From Mesorhizobium sp. AR02 (GTDB lineage: Bacteria; Pseudomonadota; Alphaproteobacteria; Rhizobiales; Rhizobiaceae), in NCBI RefSeq assembly GCF_024746835.1, contig NZ_CP080531.1, forward strand, positions 2,914,001 through 2,978,000: a DNA stretch of 64,000 nucleotides, read 5' to 3'. Both the position numbers and the translations under genes were made by a program. Positions 27,283 through 37,733 of this stretch are shown here, in pieces. The notes below the pieces were generated by a model. The model was not told where the DNA came from and did not search any database. It was given only the letters and a program-made list of their open reading frames with translations. Each line of letters starts with the position of its first letter. Within the stretch, counting starts at the first letter, position 1.

Positions 27283-27622
27283 GCCTCGATCCTTCAAAAT
27301 GAATCTTTGCCAACCAAAATTGGCCCCTTCGCGCTGCAATTGCAAGAGCCGGCGAAGCGGTGGCGGCGGCGCGCTGTTTCTGCAACGTCCAGTCACGTTT
27401 GCGAACCGCATGTTGGAATTGGTGATGCTTCGCCACATTCTCGCCATTTTTTATCCGCGCTCATGCCCCAATGTCCGACGAATTTACCGGCGTTGCCTGA
27501 GACGGTTCGGTCCGGCACCGGCTCGTAAACCCCAAGCCCCCCGCCCACGGGTCTGCGTCGGATCGAACCAACCTCGGTTTTTCCTTGGAAAAATCGGGTG
27601 CGACGATCCCAAAACCTAAATG
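27283..27622. other. Gene-free stretch upstream of DUF2794
   Basis: 340 bases with no convincing ORF on either strand. A short near-perfect hairpin (TTTTTCC/GGAAAAA, 27575-27596) lies 27 bases before the terminator at 27623, which leaves a possible small transcript here. No tRNA-like cloverleaf seen. Confidence 0.4.
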
Positions 27623-27656
27623 ACCGGCGTCAGAAGCAAGCTGACGTCGGTTTTTT
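27623..27656 (+). terminator. Rho-independent terminator without an obvious upstream gene
   Basis: ACCGGCGTCAG pairs with CTGACGTCGGT (one G-T) around a 7-base loop, followed by TTTTTT. No plus-strand gene ends upstream within 800 bases, so it may end a small RNA. Confidence 0.6.
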
Positions 27657-27741
27657 CATGCCTGCAAAGGTTGGATCGAGGCAGACCCGTTTGACAGGTG
27701 TGCGGCTTCCTTGCTTTATCCACCAACGTTGCGATCCTTCG

Positions 27742-27898
27742 CGCCCCCCTCTGTCCTGCCGGACATCTCCCCCACAAGGAGAGAGATTGGCTATCATCAC
27801 CGCCTTCGCCAATCTCCAACGTCGATAGGCAGGTGATACAGTGAAGCTGCCGATCTCCCCCGATGTGGGGGAGATGCCCGGCAGGGCAGAGGGGGGGC
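27742..27898. repeat. Palindromic intergenic element, ~157 bp
   Basis: Left arm (GCCCCCCTCTGTCCTGCCGG, then ACATCTCCCCCAC) pairs with the right arm (GTGGGGGAGATGCC, then CGGCAGGGCAGAGGGGGG) over about 47 bases, with a ~55-base centre. The CTCCCCC...GGGGGAG core relates it to the other rhizobial palindromes in this window. A TTGACA-N18-TTTATC promoter-like pair at 27691-27720 reads into it. Confidence 0.75.
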
Positions 27899-27977
27899 TG
27901 TCCCGCCGTCATCTCACAACCTCCGCACCGCTACGGGGCTGCGCAACGCGGCGTGGCTACTCAAACTGCGGAGGGGT

Positions 27978-28763
27978 CTACGGCTTGTGGATGAAGGCGG
28001 CGCCGAGGATGGGGCCTGGCATGCCGTCCTTGCCGACCGATTGCAGAAGCACGGCGCAGCCGCCCTTCTTGGTGATCTCGCTCATCGGCAATTCATAGCG
28101 TTGCGCCTTGCCGTGCCACATGCCGGCAGTCTGGATGCCGGTGACCGCGTTCCAGTAGGTCATCTTGCGGCCGGAGTTCTCGCCCTGGGCGATCTTGACC
28201 GTCTGCGGCGGCTCGAAATAGACGATGACGACATGGGCGTCGCTCGGACCGGCGCCGGCATCGCCGGCATCGATGATCACGCGGTCGCTGGTGCGGCTGA
28301 CCTTGACGGGCACATGCATGCCTTCGCCGGATCTCGCCATGCGGGCGAGCGCGCCGTCGACCTCGCCGCGATTGGCGCCGTTGACATGCACGCGGCCATT
28401 GAGGACCGCCTGCGGCGTATAGACCGAGCGGCTGCCGAAGGCGCGCATGTAATCATATTGCCGCTCGGTGTTTTCCTTGCGGCTCAGCGTGTCCTTCCAG
28501 CCGAGATAGTCCCAATAGTCGACGTGATAGGAGAGCGCGACGATGTCTTCCTTGGTGGCAAGTTCAGCGAAGAAGGCATCGGCCGGCGGGCAGGAACTGC
28601 AGCCCTGGCTGGTGAACAGTTCGACCACGCCGAGTGGCTTGTCGGGTTGGGGTTTTTCGACCTGGATTCTTTCGGCCTCGCCGGCATGGCCAGCATCGGC
28701 AAAAGCCGAGAAGGCCAGCGCAAAGGCTGCCAGCCAAAGTGATCTTCGCCAGGCCATGACCAT
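27978..28763 (-). CDS. Secreted thioredoxin-like protein, DUF1223
   Basis: A 261-residue exported protein. The signal peptide RRSLWLAAFALAFSAFADAGHA is followed by a thioredoxin-like domain with VVELFTSQGCSSCPPADAFF, whose CSSC replaces the usual CxxC. YHVDYWDYLGWKDTLSR and VYTPQAVLNGR are DUF1223 hallmarks, the latter including the cis-Pro. Likely periplasmic thiol-disulfide chemistry; substrate unknown. ATGs at 28763 and 28757 are both possible. Confidence 0.92.
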   Translation of the reverse strand: MVMAWRRSLWLAAFALAFSAFADAGHAGEAERIQVEKPQPDKPLGVVELFTSQGCSSCPPADAFFAELATKEDIVALSYHVDYWDYLGWKDTLSRKENTERQYDYMRAFGSRSVYTPQAVLNGRVHVNGANRGEVDGALARMARSGEGMHVPVKVSRTSDRVIIDAGDAGAGPSDAHVVIVYFEPPQTVKIAQGENSGRKMTYWNAVTGIQTAGMWHGKAQRYELPMSEITKKGGCAVLLQSVGKDGMPGPILGAAFIHKP

Positions 28764-28941
28764 TCCAATTCCCGCCGGTGGCGCCGGCTTTGTTCTGATT
28801 GTCGGAAATATGTGGCAGAAGCGGAAGTCAACGGGAAGTCACGTTGCAGTGAAATTTTGCCGTTGCAGCCGCAGGTAAGGCCGCAATAGGAGAGACACTG
28901 CATTTCACGACGTGGTTCGATTCGGGGGTGGCATCATCACC

Positions 28942-29622
28942 ATGTGGCAAACTCTCCTGACCCCGGTCGATCTCTATTGCGAGCGGACCGGGCCTGAACT
29001 TTGGGCCGAGCCGACGAATGCTTTGACCAACCTTGCTTTCATTGCTGCGGGATTATGGGGTGTGCGGGAAGTACGCCGATGCAAGGCCGGTACCTTTGCC
29101 GAGGTGCTGGCCTGGTGGGTGGTGGCGATCGGCATCGGCTCGACGATCTTCCATACCTTTGCCACCAAGGGCACGATCTGGGCCGATATCCTGCCGATCG
29201 CCGGTTTCACGCTCGCCTATACGCTGTTCAATCTGCGCCGCTTCCTCGGCATGGACTGGGGCAAGGCGATTGCGATCTTCGTCGTCTTCTATGCGGTGGC
29301 AGGCGCGATAACCTTCGCCGTGCCGGACTGGCTGCGCCAGGCGTCGAACGGCACGACGAGCTACCTGCCGCCGTTCCTGGCGCTCGCCTTCTTCGGCATC
29401 TGGGTGACGGCCGGCGGCAACCGGGCCGGCTGGTACAATCTGGCGGGGTCGGCGATCTTCGTGGTGTCCGTCATCTGCCGCATGATCGACCCGATGGTCT
29501 GCGCCAGCTTTCCGCTCGGCACGCATTTCCTGTGGCACATCTTCAACGGGCTGATGCTGGGGGTGCTGCTGGCGGCGACGGCGCGATTTGGAGCGCCGAG
29601 AAGGAGGGCAGTAGGGCAGTAG
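28942..29622 (+). CDS. Ceramidase-domain membrane protein
   Basis: A 226-residue seven-helix protein of the alkaline ceramidase/CREST superfamily. The expected pattern is present: VDLYCERTGPELWAEPTNALTN at the start (Asp, Glu), IGSTIFHTFAT (first His) and THFLWHIFNG (paired His) at the end, which would bind zinc. It would cleave amide-linked lipids in the membrane, though no rhizobial substrate is proven. The C-terminus runs into an 8-bp tandem repeat array, giving RRRAVGQ. Confidence 0.88.
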   Translation: MWQTLLTPVDLYCERTGPELWAEPTNALTNLAFIAAGLWGVREVRRCKAGTFAEVLAWWVVAIGIGSTIFHTFATKGTIWADILPIAGFTLAYTLFNLRRFLGMDWGKAIAIFVVFYAVAGAITFAVPDWLRQASNGTTSYLPPFLALAFFGIWVTAGGNRAGWYNLAGSAIFVVSVICRMIDPMVCASFPLGTHFLWHIFNGLMLGVLLAATARFGAPRRRAVGQ

Positions 29623-29763
29623 GGCAGGAGGGCAGGAGGGCAGGAGGGCAGGAGGGCAGTAGGGCAGTAGGGCAGTAGGGCAGTAGGGCAGTAGGGCAGT
29701 AGGGCAGTAGGGCAGTAGGGCAGTAGGGAGATGACTTCCTTGCCCTACTGCCTTATTCCCTTA
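29606..29763. repeat. 15-copy GGGCAGTA octamer array with inverted partner
   Basis: Fifteen direct 8-bp units run from 29606 to 29725: eleven GGGCAGTA and four GGGCAGGA (copies 3-6). A short inverse segment (CTTGCCCTACTGCC, about 29738-29752) can pair with any of the units. The array starts inside the ceramidase gene's last codons and ends just before the acnA stop, so it sits between convergent genes and probably ends both transcripts. Copy number should vary between strains. Confidence 0.9.
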
Positions 29764-32454
<2,691 letters not shown>

Positions 32455-32739
32455 GTGCGATCCGTCCTTGTCTGTTCAGCCTGAAAGGGAACGGACGCCG
32501 ATGGCATGCAATCACGCGCAAAGGTGCGGGTACGGCCATTTCCGCTGTCCGTTCCCAAGCAACCCGAGCCGTTCAAGGCGGCGCGTGCGCTGGTTCGGCG
32601 CAAATTCTGTTCCCGCGCCGACCGCTGGCACGGATGCACCGCATATAGAGAATTTTCTGGAATAGTTCTAGACAGTCGGAGAGCAAATTTGTGCGATGCG
32701 GCAGCGCTCGCGAAACATTGTTTTCAGGGCAGGCGAGGG

Positions 32740-33402
32740 ATGCGGCTTATCGCCGAAAATCTGGGCGGCGAACGTGGCGGCGAGGCGGTTTTTTCTGGGG
32801 TTGGCTTTGACCTCGGGGATGGCCAGGCGCTGGTTGTCACCGGGCCGAATGGATCAGGCAAATCGACCCTATTGAGAGTCATTGCCGGGCTGCTGCCGGT
32901 GGCGGAGGGCCGCGTGCAGATTGAAGGCGGCGGCGAGGCGTTTCCGTCGATCGCTTCGGCCGGTCACTACCTTGGCCACCAGAATGCGATGAAGACGGCA
33001 CTGAGTGTGGCGGAGAATCTGCGCTTCTGGCGCGACTTCAATGGCGGCGGAGATTCGAGCGTCGATGAGGCGCTGGAGACGGTCGGGCTGGGCGGCATCG
33101 GCCATCTGCCGTTCGGCTATCTCTCAACCGGCCAGCGGCGCCGCGCCGCGATCGCCAAGCTTTTGGTCAGCCATAGGCCGCTGTGGCTGCTTGATGAGCC
33201 GACCGCGGGGTTGGACAAGGCTTCGGAGGTGCGGTTTGCGGGGCTGATGACGAAGCATTGTGCTGGGGGCGGGATGATTGTCGCGGCGACGCATCTGCCG
33301 CTGGGGATCGAGGCGGCGAAGGCGTTGGTGATGGGCTCCTCACCCTCCCCCTTGTGGGGAGGGTCGATCCGCGAAGCGGAGCGGGGTGGGGGTCTCTCAT
33401 GA
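32740..33402 (+). CDS. ccmA: Cytochrome c biogenesis heme-export ATPase
   Basis: A 220-residue ABC ATPase of the CcmABCDE system, which with CcmB releases heme-loaded CcmE. It has Walker A GPNGSGKST, GHQNAMKTALSVAENLRFW (a CcmA hallmark), signature YLSTGQRRRAAIAKLL, Walker B LWLLDEPTAGLD and H-loop AATHLPLG. The last ~20 residues (GSSPSPLWGGSIREAERG and on) are not CcmA sequence: they are encoded by a palindromic element that starts near 33341. GAGGG precedes the ATG. Confidence 0.95.
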   Translation: MRLIAENLGGERGGEAVFSGVGFDLGDGQALVVTGPNGSGKSTLLRVIAGLLPVAEGRVQIEGGGEAFPSIASAGHYLGHQNAMKTALSVAENLRFWRDFNGGGDSSVDEALETVGLGGIGHLPFGYLSTGQRRRAAIAKLLVSHRPLWLLDEPTAGLDKASEVRFAGLMTKHCAGGGMIVAATHLPLGIEAAKALVMGSSPSPLWGGSIREAERGGGLS

Positions 33403-33462
33403 GGACCGCCGCTCCCCCACCCCGGCGCTGCGCGCCGACCCTCCCCACAAGGGGGAGGGTGA
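33341..33462. repeat. Palindromic element at the ccmA/ccmB junction
   Basis: Left arm CACCCTCCCCCTTGTGGGGA (from 33343) pairs with right arm TCCCCACAAGGGGGAGGGTG (to 33460); inner parts GCGGGGTGGGGGT and CTCCCCCACCCCG also pair. It encodes the foreign tail of CcmA, and its right end, GGGGGAGGGTGAA, lies just before the ccmB GTG. Same family as the elements in ftsY. Confidence 0.9.
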
Positions 33463-33463
33463 A

Positions 33464-34129
33464 GTGCTAGCCCTCTTCGCCCGCGACATCCGCCTCAACA
33501 TCCGCGCTGGCGGCGGCGCTTTGACCGGCGTCATCTTCTTCCTCGCCGTCATCGCCACCATTCCCTTCGGCGTCGGGCCGGACCTGAAGCTGCTTGCCCG
33601 CATCGGTCCGGCGATCCTGTGGATCGGCGCGCTGCTGTCCTGCCTGCTCGGGCTTGACCGGCTGTTCCAGGCCGACCGCGAGGATGGTTCGCTCGATCTC
33701 CTGGTGCTCGGCAACGACCGGCACATGCTGGCGCTGACCGTATTGGTGAAATGCCTGGCGCATTGGGCGGGGAGCGTGCTGCCGCTGGTCATCGCCGCCC
33801 CCTTGCTCGGCCTGTTCATGAACATGGAGCCGCTCGCCATCGGCGCCACGGCGCTGACGCTGCTGGTCGGCACGCCGGCGATCACCTTCATCGGCGCGGC
33901 GGGTGCTGCCGTTGCAGTGGCGCTGCCGCGCGGTGGGCTGCTGATCTCTGTGCTGGTGCTGCCGCTGACCATACCGGTGCTGATCTTCGGCGTTTCGGCG
34001 AGCTATGGCGCGACGGCCAATCCCGACCCCTTCCTGCAGCCCTTCCTCATTCTTGCCGCGCTGACGCTGTTTCTTGCGGTGCTGGGACCGGTCTCGGCAG
34101 CGCTGGCGCTGCGGCATGGAACGGATTGA
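33464..34129 (+). CDS. ccmB: Heme exporter permease CcmB
   Basis: A 221-residue membrane protein with six helices. The expected start is VLALFARDIRLNIRAGGGAL, and GTG at 33464 fits. FGVGPDLKLLARIGPAILWI, LDRLFQADREDGSLDLLVL and LPLTIPVLIFGVSA are CcmB signatures. It pairs with CcmA. The ribosome-binding site GGGGGAGGG lies in the palindromic element inserted upstream. Its stop overlaps the ATG of a 45-codon ORF; ccmC, which should follow, is absent. Confidence 0.95.
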   Translation: MLALFARDIRLNIRAGGGALTGVIFFLAVIATIPFGVGPDLKLLARIGPAILWIGALLSCLLGLDRLFQADREDGSLDLLVLGNDRHMLALTVLVKCLAHWAGSVLPLVIAAPLLGLFMNMEPLAIGATALTLLVGTPAITFIGAAGAAVAVALPRGGLLISVLVLPLTIPVLIFGVSASYGATANPDPFLQPFLILAALTLFLAVLGPVSAALALRHGTD

Positions 34130-34266
34130 TGCAGGCGCACAAGCCTAGAGGCCGCGACGCGGCGTCCGATTGCGAAGCCGATGGCGCGAAGCTAAGGAAG
34201 GCCATGAACGAGCACGGCGAAAAGATCCGACTGGAAAAGGATACGGCGATGGAGCGGCCCGCATGA
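34129..34266 (+). CDS. 45-codon ORF in place of ccmC
   Basis: Starts at an ATG overlapping the ccmB stop (TGATG) and ends at a TGA overlapping the ccmD ATG (ATGA). Product of 45 residues, MQAHKPRGRDAASDCEADGA and on to TAMERPA: charged, no membrane helix, nothing like CcmC (about 250 residues, six helices, WGxxW motif). It may be a small coupled gene or the scar of a deletion. Function unknown. Confidence 0.45.
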   Translation: MQAHKPRGRDAASDCEADGAKLRKAMNEHGEKIRLEKDTAMERPA

Positions 34267-34436
34267 GCGCGCATGCGCTCTATGTCACCGCGGCCTATGG
34301 CATCACGGCGGTCGTGCTGGCCGGGCTGATCGGCTGGATTCTGTTCGACCAGAGGGCCTGCAAGCGCGAGCTCGCCGAACTTGAGGCGGCCGGCGTGCGG
34401 CGGCGGTCGGACAAGGCCGGGACGGTAAAGCCGTGA
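34263..34436 (+). CDS. ccmD: Heme exporter accessory protein CcmD
   Basis: A 57-residue single-helix protein: MSAHALYVTAAYGITAVVLA carries the conserved YVxxAY motif of CcmD, followed by a helix and a charged tail with RRSDKAG. CcmD helps release holo-CcmE from CcmABC. Overlaps the 45-codon ORF at its start and ccmG at its end (GTGA). Confidence 0.88.
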   Translation: MSAHALYVTAAYGITAVVLAGLIGWILFDQRACKRELAELEAAGVRRRSDKAGTVKP

Positions 34437-35011
34437 GCGAAACCGAAACACCGCCGACACCCAGTCGCCGCCTGTTCGTGCTTTTGCCGCTGCTGGTCTT
34501 CCTCGGCCTTGCAGGCCTGTTCCTGTCGCAGCTGCTGTCGGGGCGCGATGTCTCGGAAGTGCCGTCGGCGCTGATCGGGCTGCCGGCGCCGCAGACCAAT
34601 TTGCCGGCGCTGGAGGGGTCAAACCTGCCGGGGCTTGATTCCAGGGCGTTTGCCGGCAAGGTCACGCTGGTCAATGTGTTTGCGTCATGGTGCGCGCCCT
34701 GCCGGGAAGAGCATCCGGTGCTGCTGGCGCTGTCGCAGGACAAGCGGTTCGTGATGGCGGCGCTGAACTACAAGGACCGGCCGGAAAACGCCCGCCGGTT
34801 CCTCGGCGATCTCGGCAATCCGTTCCAGGCCATCGGCGTCGACGAAGCCGGCCGCACGGCGATCGACTGGGGTGTCTATGGCGTGCCGGAAACCTTCATC
34901 ATCGGCAAGGATGGCAAGATCGCCTACAAGCATGTCGGCCCGCTGACGGCGGAGTCGGCAAGGGATCTCTTGCTGCCGCAGATCGACAAGGCGCTGGCGG
35001 TTCCGGGTTAG
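34433..35011 (+). CDS. ccmG: Cytochrome c biogenesis thiol:disulfide interchange protein
   Basis: A 192-residue CcmG/DsbE thioredoxin-like protein anchored by one N-terminal helix (LFVLLPLLVFLGLAGLFLSQ). The redox motif is FASWCAPCREEHP (WCAPC), and the cis-Pro loop is YGVPETFIIGKDG. It reduces apocytochrome c or CcmH thiols in the periplasm. The GTG start at 34433 overlaps the ccmD stop. Confidence 0.95.
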   Translation: MSETETPPTPSRRLFVLLPLLVFLGLAGLFLSQLLSGRDVSEVPSALIGLPAPQTNLPALEGSNLPGLDSRAFAGKVTLVNVFASWCAPCREEHPVLLALSQDKRFVMAALNYKDRPENARRFLGDLGNPFQAIGVDEAGRTAIDWGVYGVPETFIIGKDGKIAYKHVGPLTAESARDLLLPQIDKALAVPG

Positions 35012-35026
35012 GCGGCAGTGCTAAGC

Positions 35027-35172
35027 CCCCTCATCCGGCCGCTACGCGGCCACCTTCTCCCCGAGGGGAGAAGAGGCTGGGGCTCGTGCCGGCTCCCTCC
35101 TCTCCCCTCGGGGAGAGGTCGGATTGCCCGAATTGCCCTTGCAATTCGGTTTGGCAATCTGGGTGAGGGGGC
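35027..35172. repeat. Palindromic element after ccmG
   Basis: Begins CCCCTCATCCGGCC and ends GGGTGAGGGGG, with CTTCTCCCCGAGGGGAGAAG and CTCTCCCCTCGGGGAGAG hairpins inside and an inner pair CGAATTGCCCTTGCAATTCG. A shorter relative (about 40346-40405, CTTCTCCCCG...CGGGGAGAAG) is joined to the second ftsY element. Confidence 0.8.
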
Positions 35173-35206
35173 AGTGCCCCGCTGTCCGGAAAACCGACTG
35201 AAAAGA

Positions 35207-35374
35207 TCAGCCGTAGATCTGCTTGTGGATCTGGTAGAGCATTTCCGAGCGGTCGGCGCGCATGTCGGCCAGATCGCGGCTGGTGAAGCTGTCGATTTCG
35301 GCGACGAGGCGGTTGTAGTGCTTGCGCTTGGCGATGCTGCTGCGAGCGCGGTTCATGAGATCGTTGAAGATCAT
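35207..35374 (-). CDS. DUF1127 small protein
   Basis: A 55-residue protein ending in the DUF1127 motif: RLVAEIDSFTSRDLADMRADRSEM. This short Arg-rich family is abundant in alphaproteobacteria; members act in phosphate, RNA or stress regulation. AAGGACC precedes the ATG at 35374. A 12-bp perfect inverted repeat lies 78 bases upstream. Confidence 0.9.
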   Translation of the reverse strand: MIFNDLMNRARSSIAKRKHYNRLVAEIDSFTSRDLADMRADRSEMLYQIHKQIYG

Positions 35375-35451
35375 AGCAAGGGTCCTTTCGTGCCGCATTC
35401 TGGCGGCGGGTTTCTTCCTCCCTTGGTCAATACGGAACATGACATAGGAAT

Positions 35452-35485
35452 GGTGCATTGCAAAAAGAAGATGTTGCAATGCACC
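35452..35485. promoter_or_regulatory. 12-10-12 inverted repeat upstream of DUF1127
   Basis: GGTGCATTGCAA and TTGCAATGCACC are perfect inverted arms with a 10-base spacer. It lies upstream of the DUF1127 start and could be an operator or a promoter element. No regulator is assigned. Confidence 0.5.
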
Positions 35486-35670
35486 ATTGCACGCAGCGCA
35501 TAGCCGGTTAATCGAGTCCTAAGGCACGTCGTGTTGGACGGTCGCGGGGCCGGACATGGCCGCACGGTGGCTTCCTGTCCATTTTGTCATACAAATTGCG
35601 AGGGAGCCATCTTGCCAGATCGAGCGCGGGCTGGCTTGATCCGGCGTCACGTGATGCCGGGAGGAAATGC

Positions 35671-36591
35671 ATGGCGGCCGCAGACTATTATGAAATTCTC
35701 GATCCGCGTTTCGCGCGCCTGTTCAACGGCAGCGCGCAAGTGGACAAGCTGTTCACCGGATGCCGCTGGGCGGAAGGGCCGGCCTGGTTCGCCGCCGGGC
35801 GCTACGTCGTCTGGTCCGACATTCCGAACAACCGCATGCTGCGCTATGACGAGACGGATGGCAGCGTCAGTGTCTTCCGCCAGCCGTCGGGCAATTCCAA
35901 CGGCAACACCGTCGACCGGCAGGGCCGGCTGGTCACTTGCGAGCATTCGGGCCGCCGCGTCAGCCGCACCGAGCATGACGGCTCCGTCACCACCATCGCC
36001 GCCAAATGGAAGGGCAAGCGGCTGAACTCGCCCAACGACGCGGTGGTCAGGTCCGACGGCTCGATCTGGTTCACCGACCCGAGCTACGGCATCGACACCG
36101 ACTATGAGGGCGACAAGGCCGAGAGCGAGATTGGCGCCTGTTATGTCTACCGCGTCGATCCCGATACCGGCGAAGTCGAGGCCGTCATCACCGACATGGT
36201 AAGACCCAACGGGCTTGCCTTCTCGCTGGACGAGAGCCTGCTCTACGTCGTCGACACCGGTCGCACGCATGGCGCTGAGAACCCGGCGCATATGCGGGTG
36301 TTCAACGTCGGCAAGCACGGCAAGAAGGTTTCCGGCGGCAAGGTCTTCGCCGACTGCACCGCCGGCCTGTTCGACGGTTTCCGGCTCGACGCGGACGGAC
36401 GCATCTGGACGAGCGCTGCCGATGGCATCCATTGCTACGATCCGGACGGCACGCTGATCGGCAAGGTCAAGGTGCCCGAAGTGACCGCCAATTGCGTGTT
36501 CGGCGGCGCCAAGCTGAACTGTCTCTATATCGCCGGCACCACCTCGCTCTATTCGGTGCGGCTGATGGTGAATGGGGCCAAGACTTTTTGA
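35671..36591 (+). CDS. SMP-30/gluconolactonase family protein
   Basis: A 306-residue six-bladed propeller protein. The signature runs FTGCRWAEGPAWFAAGRYVV, WSDIPNNRMLRYDETDG, LNSPNDAVVRSDGSIWFTDP and DMVRPNGLAFSLDE, with the metal-binding Glu (EGPAW) and Asn/Asp set (NSPND, PNGLAFSLDE) intact. It probably hydrolyses a sugar lactone. GGGAGGAAATGC precedes the ATG at 35671, so the longer frame from 35584 is not used. Cytoplasmic. Confidence 0.93.
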   Translation: MAAADYYEILDPRFARLFNGSAQVDKLFTGCRWAEGPAWFAAGRYVVWSDIPNNRMLRYDETDGSVSVFRQPSGNSNGNTVDRQGRLVTCEHSGRRVSRTEHDGSVTTIAAKWKGKRLNSPNDAVVRSDGSIWFTDPSYGIDTDYEGDKAESEIGACYVYRVDPDTGEVEAVITDMVRPNGLAFSLDESLLYVVDTGRTHGAENPAHMRVFNVGKHGKKVSGGKVFADCTAGLFDGFRLDADGRIWTSAADGIHCYDPDGTLIGKVKVPEVTANCVFGGAKLNCLYIAGTTSLYSVRLMVNGAKTF

Positions 36592-36753
36592 GGCTGCTCG
36601 AAACGCTTCTCTGGCGACCCTTGATGGCGTTTCTGCGTATAACCGCAGCGCCTGCCGCGCTACGGTTGCCGGCACCGCCGCCATGCGATTCGCCAGAGCG
36701 AATTTCGAAACCATCTGCCGGCGGTATCAGAGACAATTCAAGGGGAGGGCGTC

Positions 36754-36960
36754 ATGCCATTCGTCAACATCCGCATCGTCAAGGAAGTGATCGCCGCCGA
36801 TCCGGCAGGCAAGAAGGCTGATATCGCCAAGAAAGTCACGGCAGCCATCATGGAGGCGACCGGACTCGGCAATGACGATGTCTGGGTGGTTTTCGAAGAG
36901 GTCAACGCCCGCGACTGGTATGTCGGCAAGACCGATGTCGAGACGCTGCGGAAGGGGTAG
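36754..36960 (+). CDS. Tautomerase family protein (4-oxalocrotonate tautomerase-like)
   Basis: A 68-residue tautomerase subunit. After Met removal Pro1 (MPFVNIRIVKEV) is the catalytic base. GNDDVWVVFEEVNARDWYVGK is the conserved second half. It may act on a 2-hydroxydienoate; the substrate is unknown. AGGGGAGGG precedes the ATG. Confidence 0.93.
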   Translation: MPFVNIRIVKEVIAADPAGKKADIAKKVTAAIMEATGLGNDDVWVVFEEVNARDWYVGKTDVETLRKG

Positions 36961-36997
36961 GGCGTTGCGACGTTCGAGTGCGGGCGCACCCTTCCTT

Positions 36998-37155
36998 CGT
37001 CATCCTCGGGCTTGACCCGAGGATCCATGCCGTGACCTCCGACGTGGAATGCTGCAGTGCAGAATTCTGTAATGATTACAACGCTTTAGCGTAACGGCAT
37101 GGATCCTAGGGTCTGCGCCGCGTCGCTTCGCTCCTTGCTCCGCCCTAGGATGACG
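36998..37155. repeat. Palindromic intergenic element, ~158 bp
   Basis: Starts CGTCATCCTCGGGCTTGACC and ends GCCCTAGGATGACG; the inner pair GGATCCATGCCGT and ACGGCATGGATCC is perfect. A rhizobial/brucella-type repeat lying between tautomerase (+) and the FMN reductase gene (-). Confidence 0.8.
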
Positions 37156-37164
37156 ACCTCATGT

Positions 37165-37692
37165 TTACCTGCGGATAAACTCCGCGAAAGCAGACAGCGC
37201 ATCGCGCATCGCCAGCACATTCGCGGGCTCAGCCAAAATAGCCTCCACCTCCGGCGGCTTCTTCCCCAGCAGGGCAATCTCCAGCCCGCCCTGATAAAGC
37301 GCGAACGACATCGTTCGCATGATCTCGGCCAAAGCGGCGCGGGCGAACAGCGAGCGCGGCGAGGCGTGGGCCAGCATGGCCGGCTTGGCGACGGCGGCGT
37401 CGCGCGAGACCAGCCAGTCGAGCGCGTTCTTCAGCCCGCCCGGCACGCCATGGGCATATTCGGGACAGGAGACGATGACGCCGTCGGCGCTGGTGACGGC
37501 ATCGATCAGGTCCGCCGCTTCGTCCGGTGTCCGCTCGCCCTCGTCGTCGGGGTTGAAGATCGGCAGGCGGCCGAGCCCGTCATAGACGGTGACGCGACAG
37601 CCAGGTGGCGCGTTGCGCGCCAGTGCCGCGACCAGGGCCGAATTGGTGGAGGCCGCCCGCAGGCTGCCGGAGATGGCGAGGATGTTCAGCAT
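37165..37692 (-). CDS. NADPH-dependent FMN reductase
   Basis: A 175-residue flavodoxin-fold reductase. It opens MLNILAISGSLRAASTNSAL, with the FMN-phosphate-binding loop GSLRxxSxN, and has SCPEYAHGVPGGLKNALDW, the flavin-binding signature. It reduces FMN, quinones or azo compounds using NAD(P)H. Start 37692 gives the standard N-terminus; the frame extends 16 codons upstream. Separated from the PPOX gene by 41 bases on the same strand. Confidence 0.93.
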   Translation of the reverse strand: MLNILAISGSLRAASTNSALVAALARNAPPGCRVTVYDGLGRLPIFNPDDEGERTPDEAADLIDAVTSADGVIVSCPEYAHGVPGGLKNALDWLVSRDAAVAKPAMLAHASPRSLFARAALAEIMRTMSFALYQGGLEIALLGKKPPEVEAILAEPANVLAMRDALSAFAEFIRR

Positions 37693-37733
37693 AGTGGGTG
37701 AGGCCGTTTCGGACGAATCGTGTCCGCAAAAGC

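Noticed and set aside
29606..29725. CRISPR-like array
   Set aside because: The units are 8 bp and directly abutting with no spacers, and no cas gene is present.
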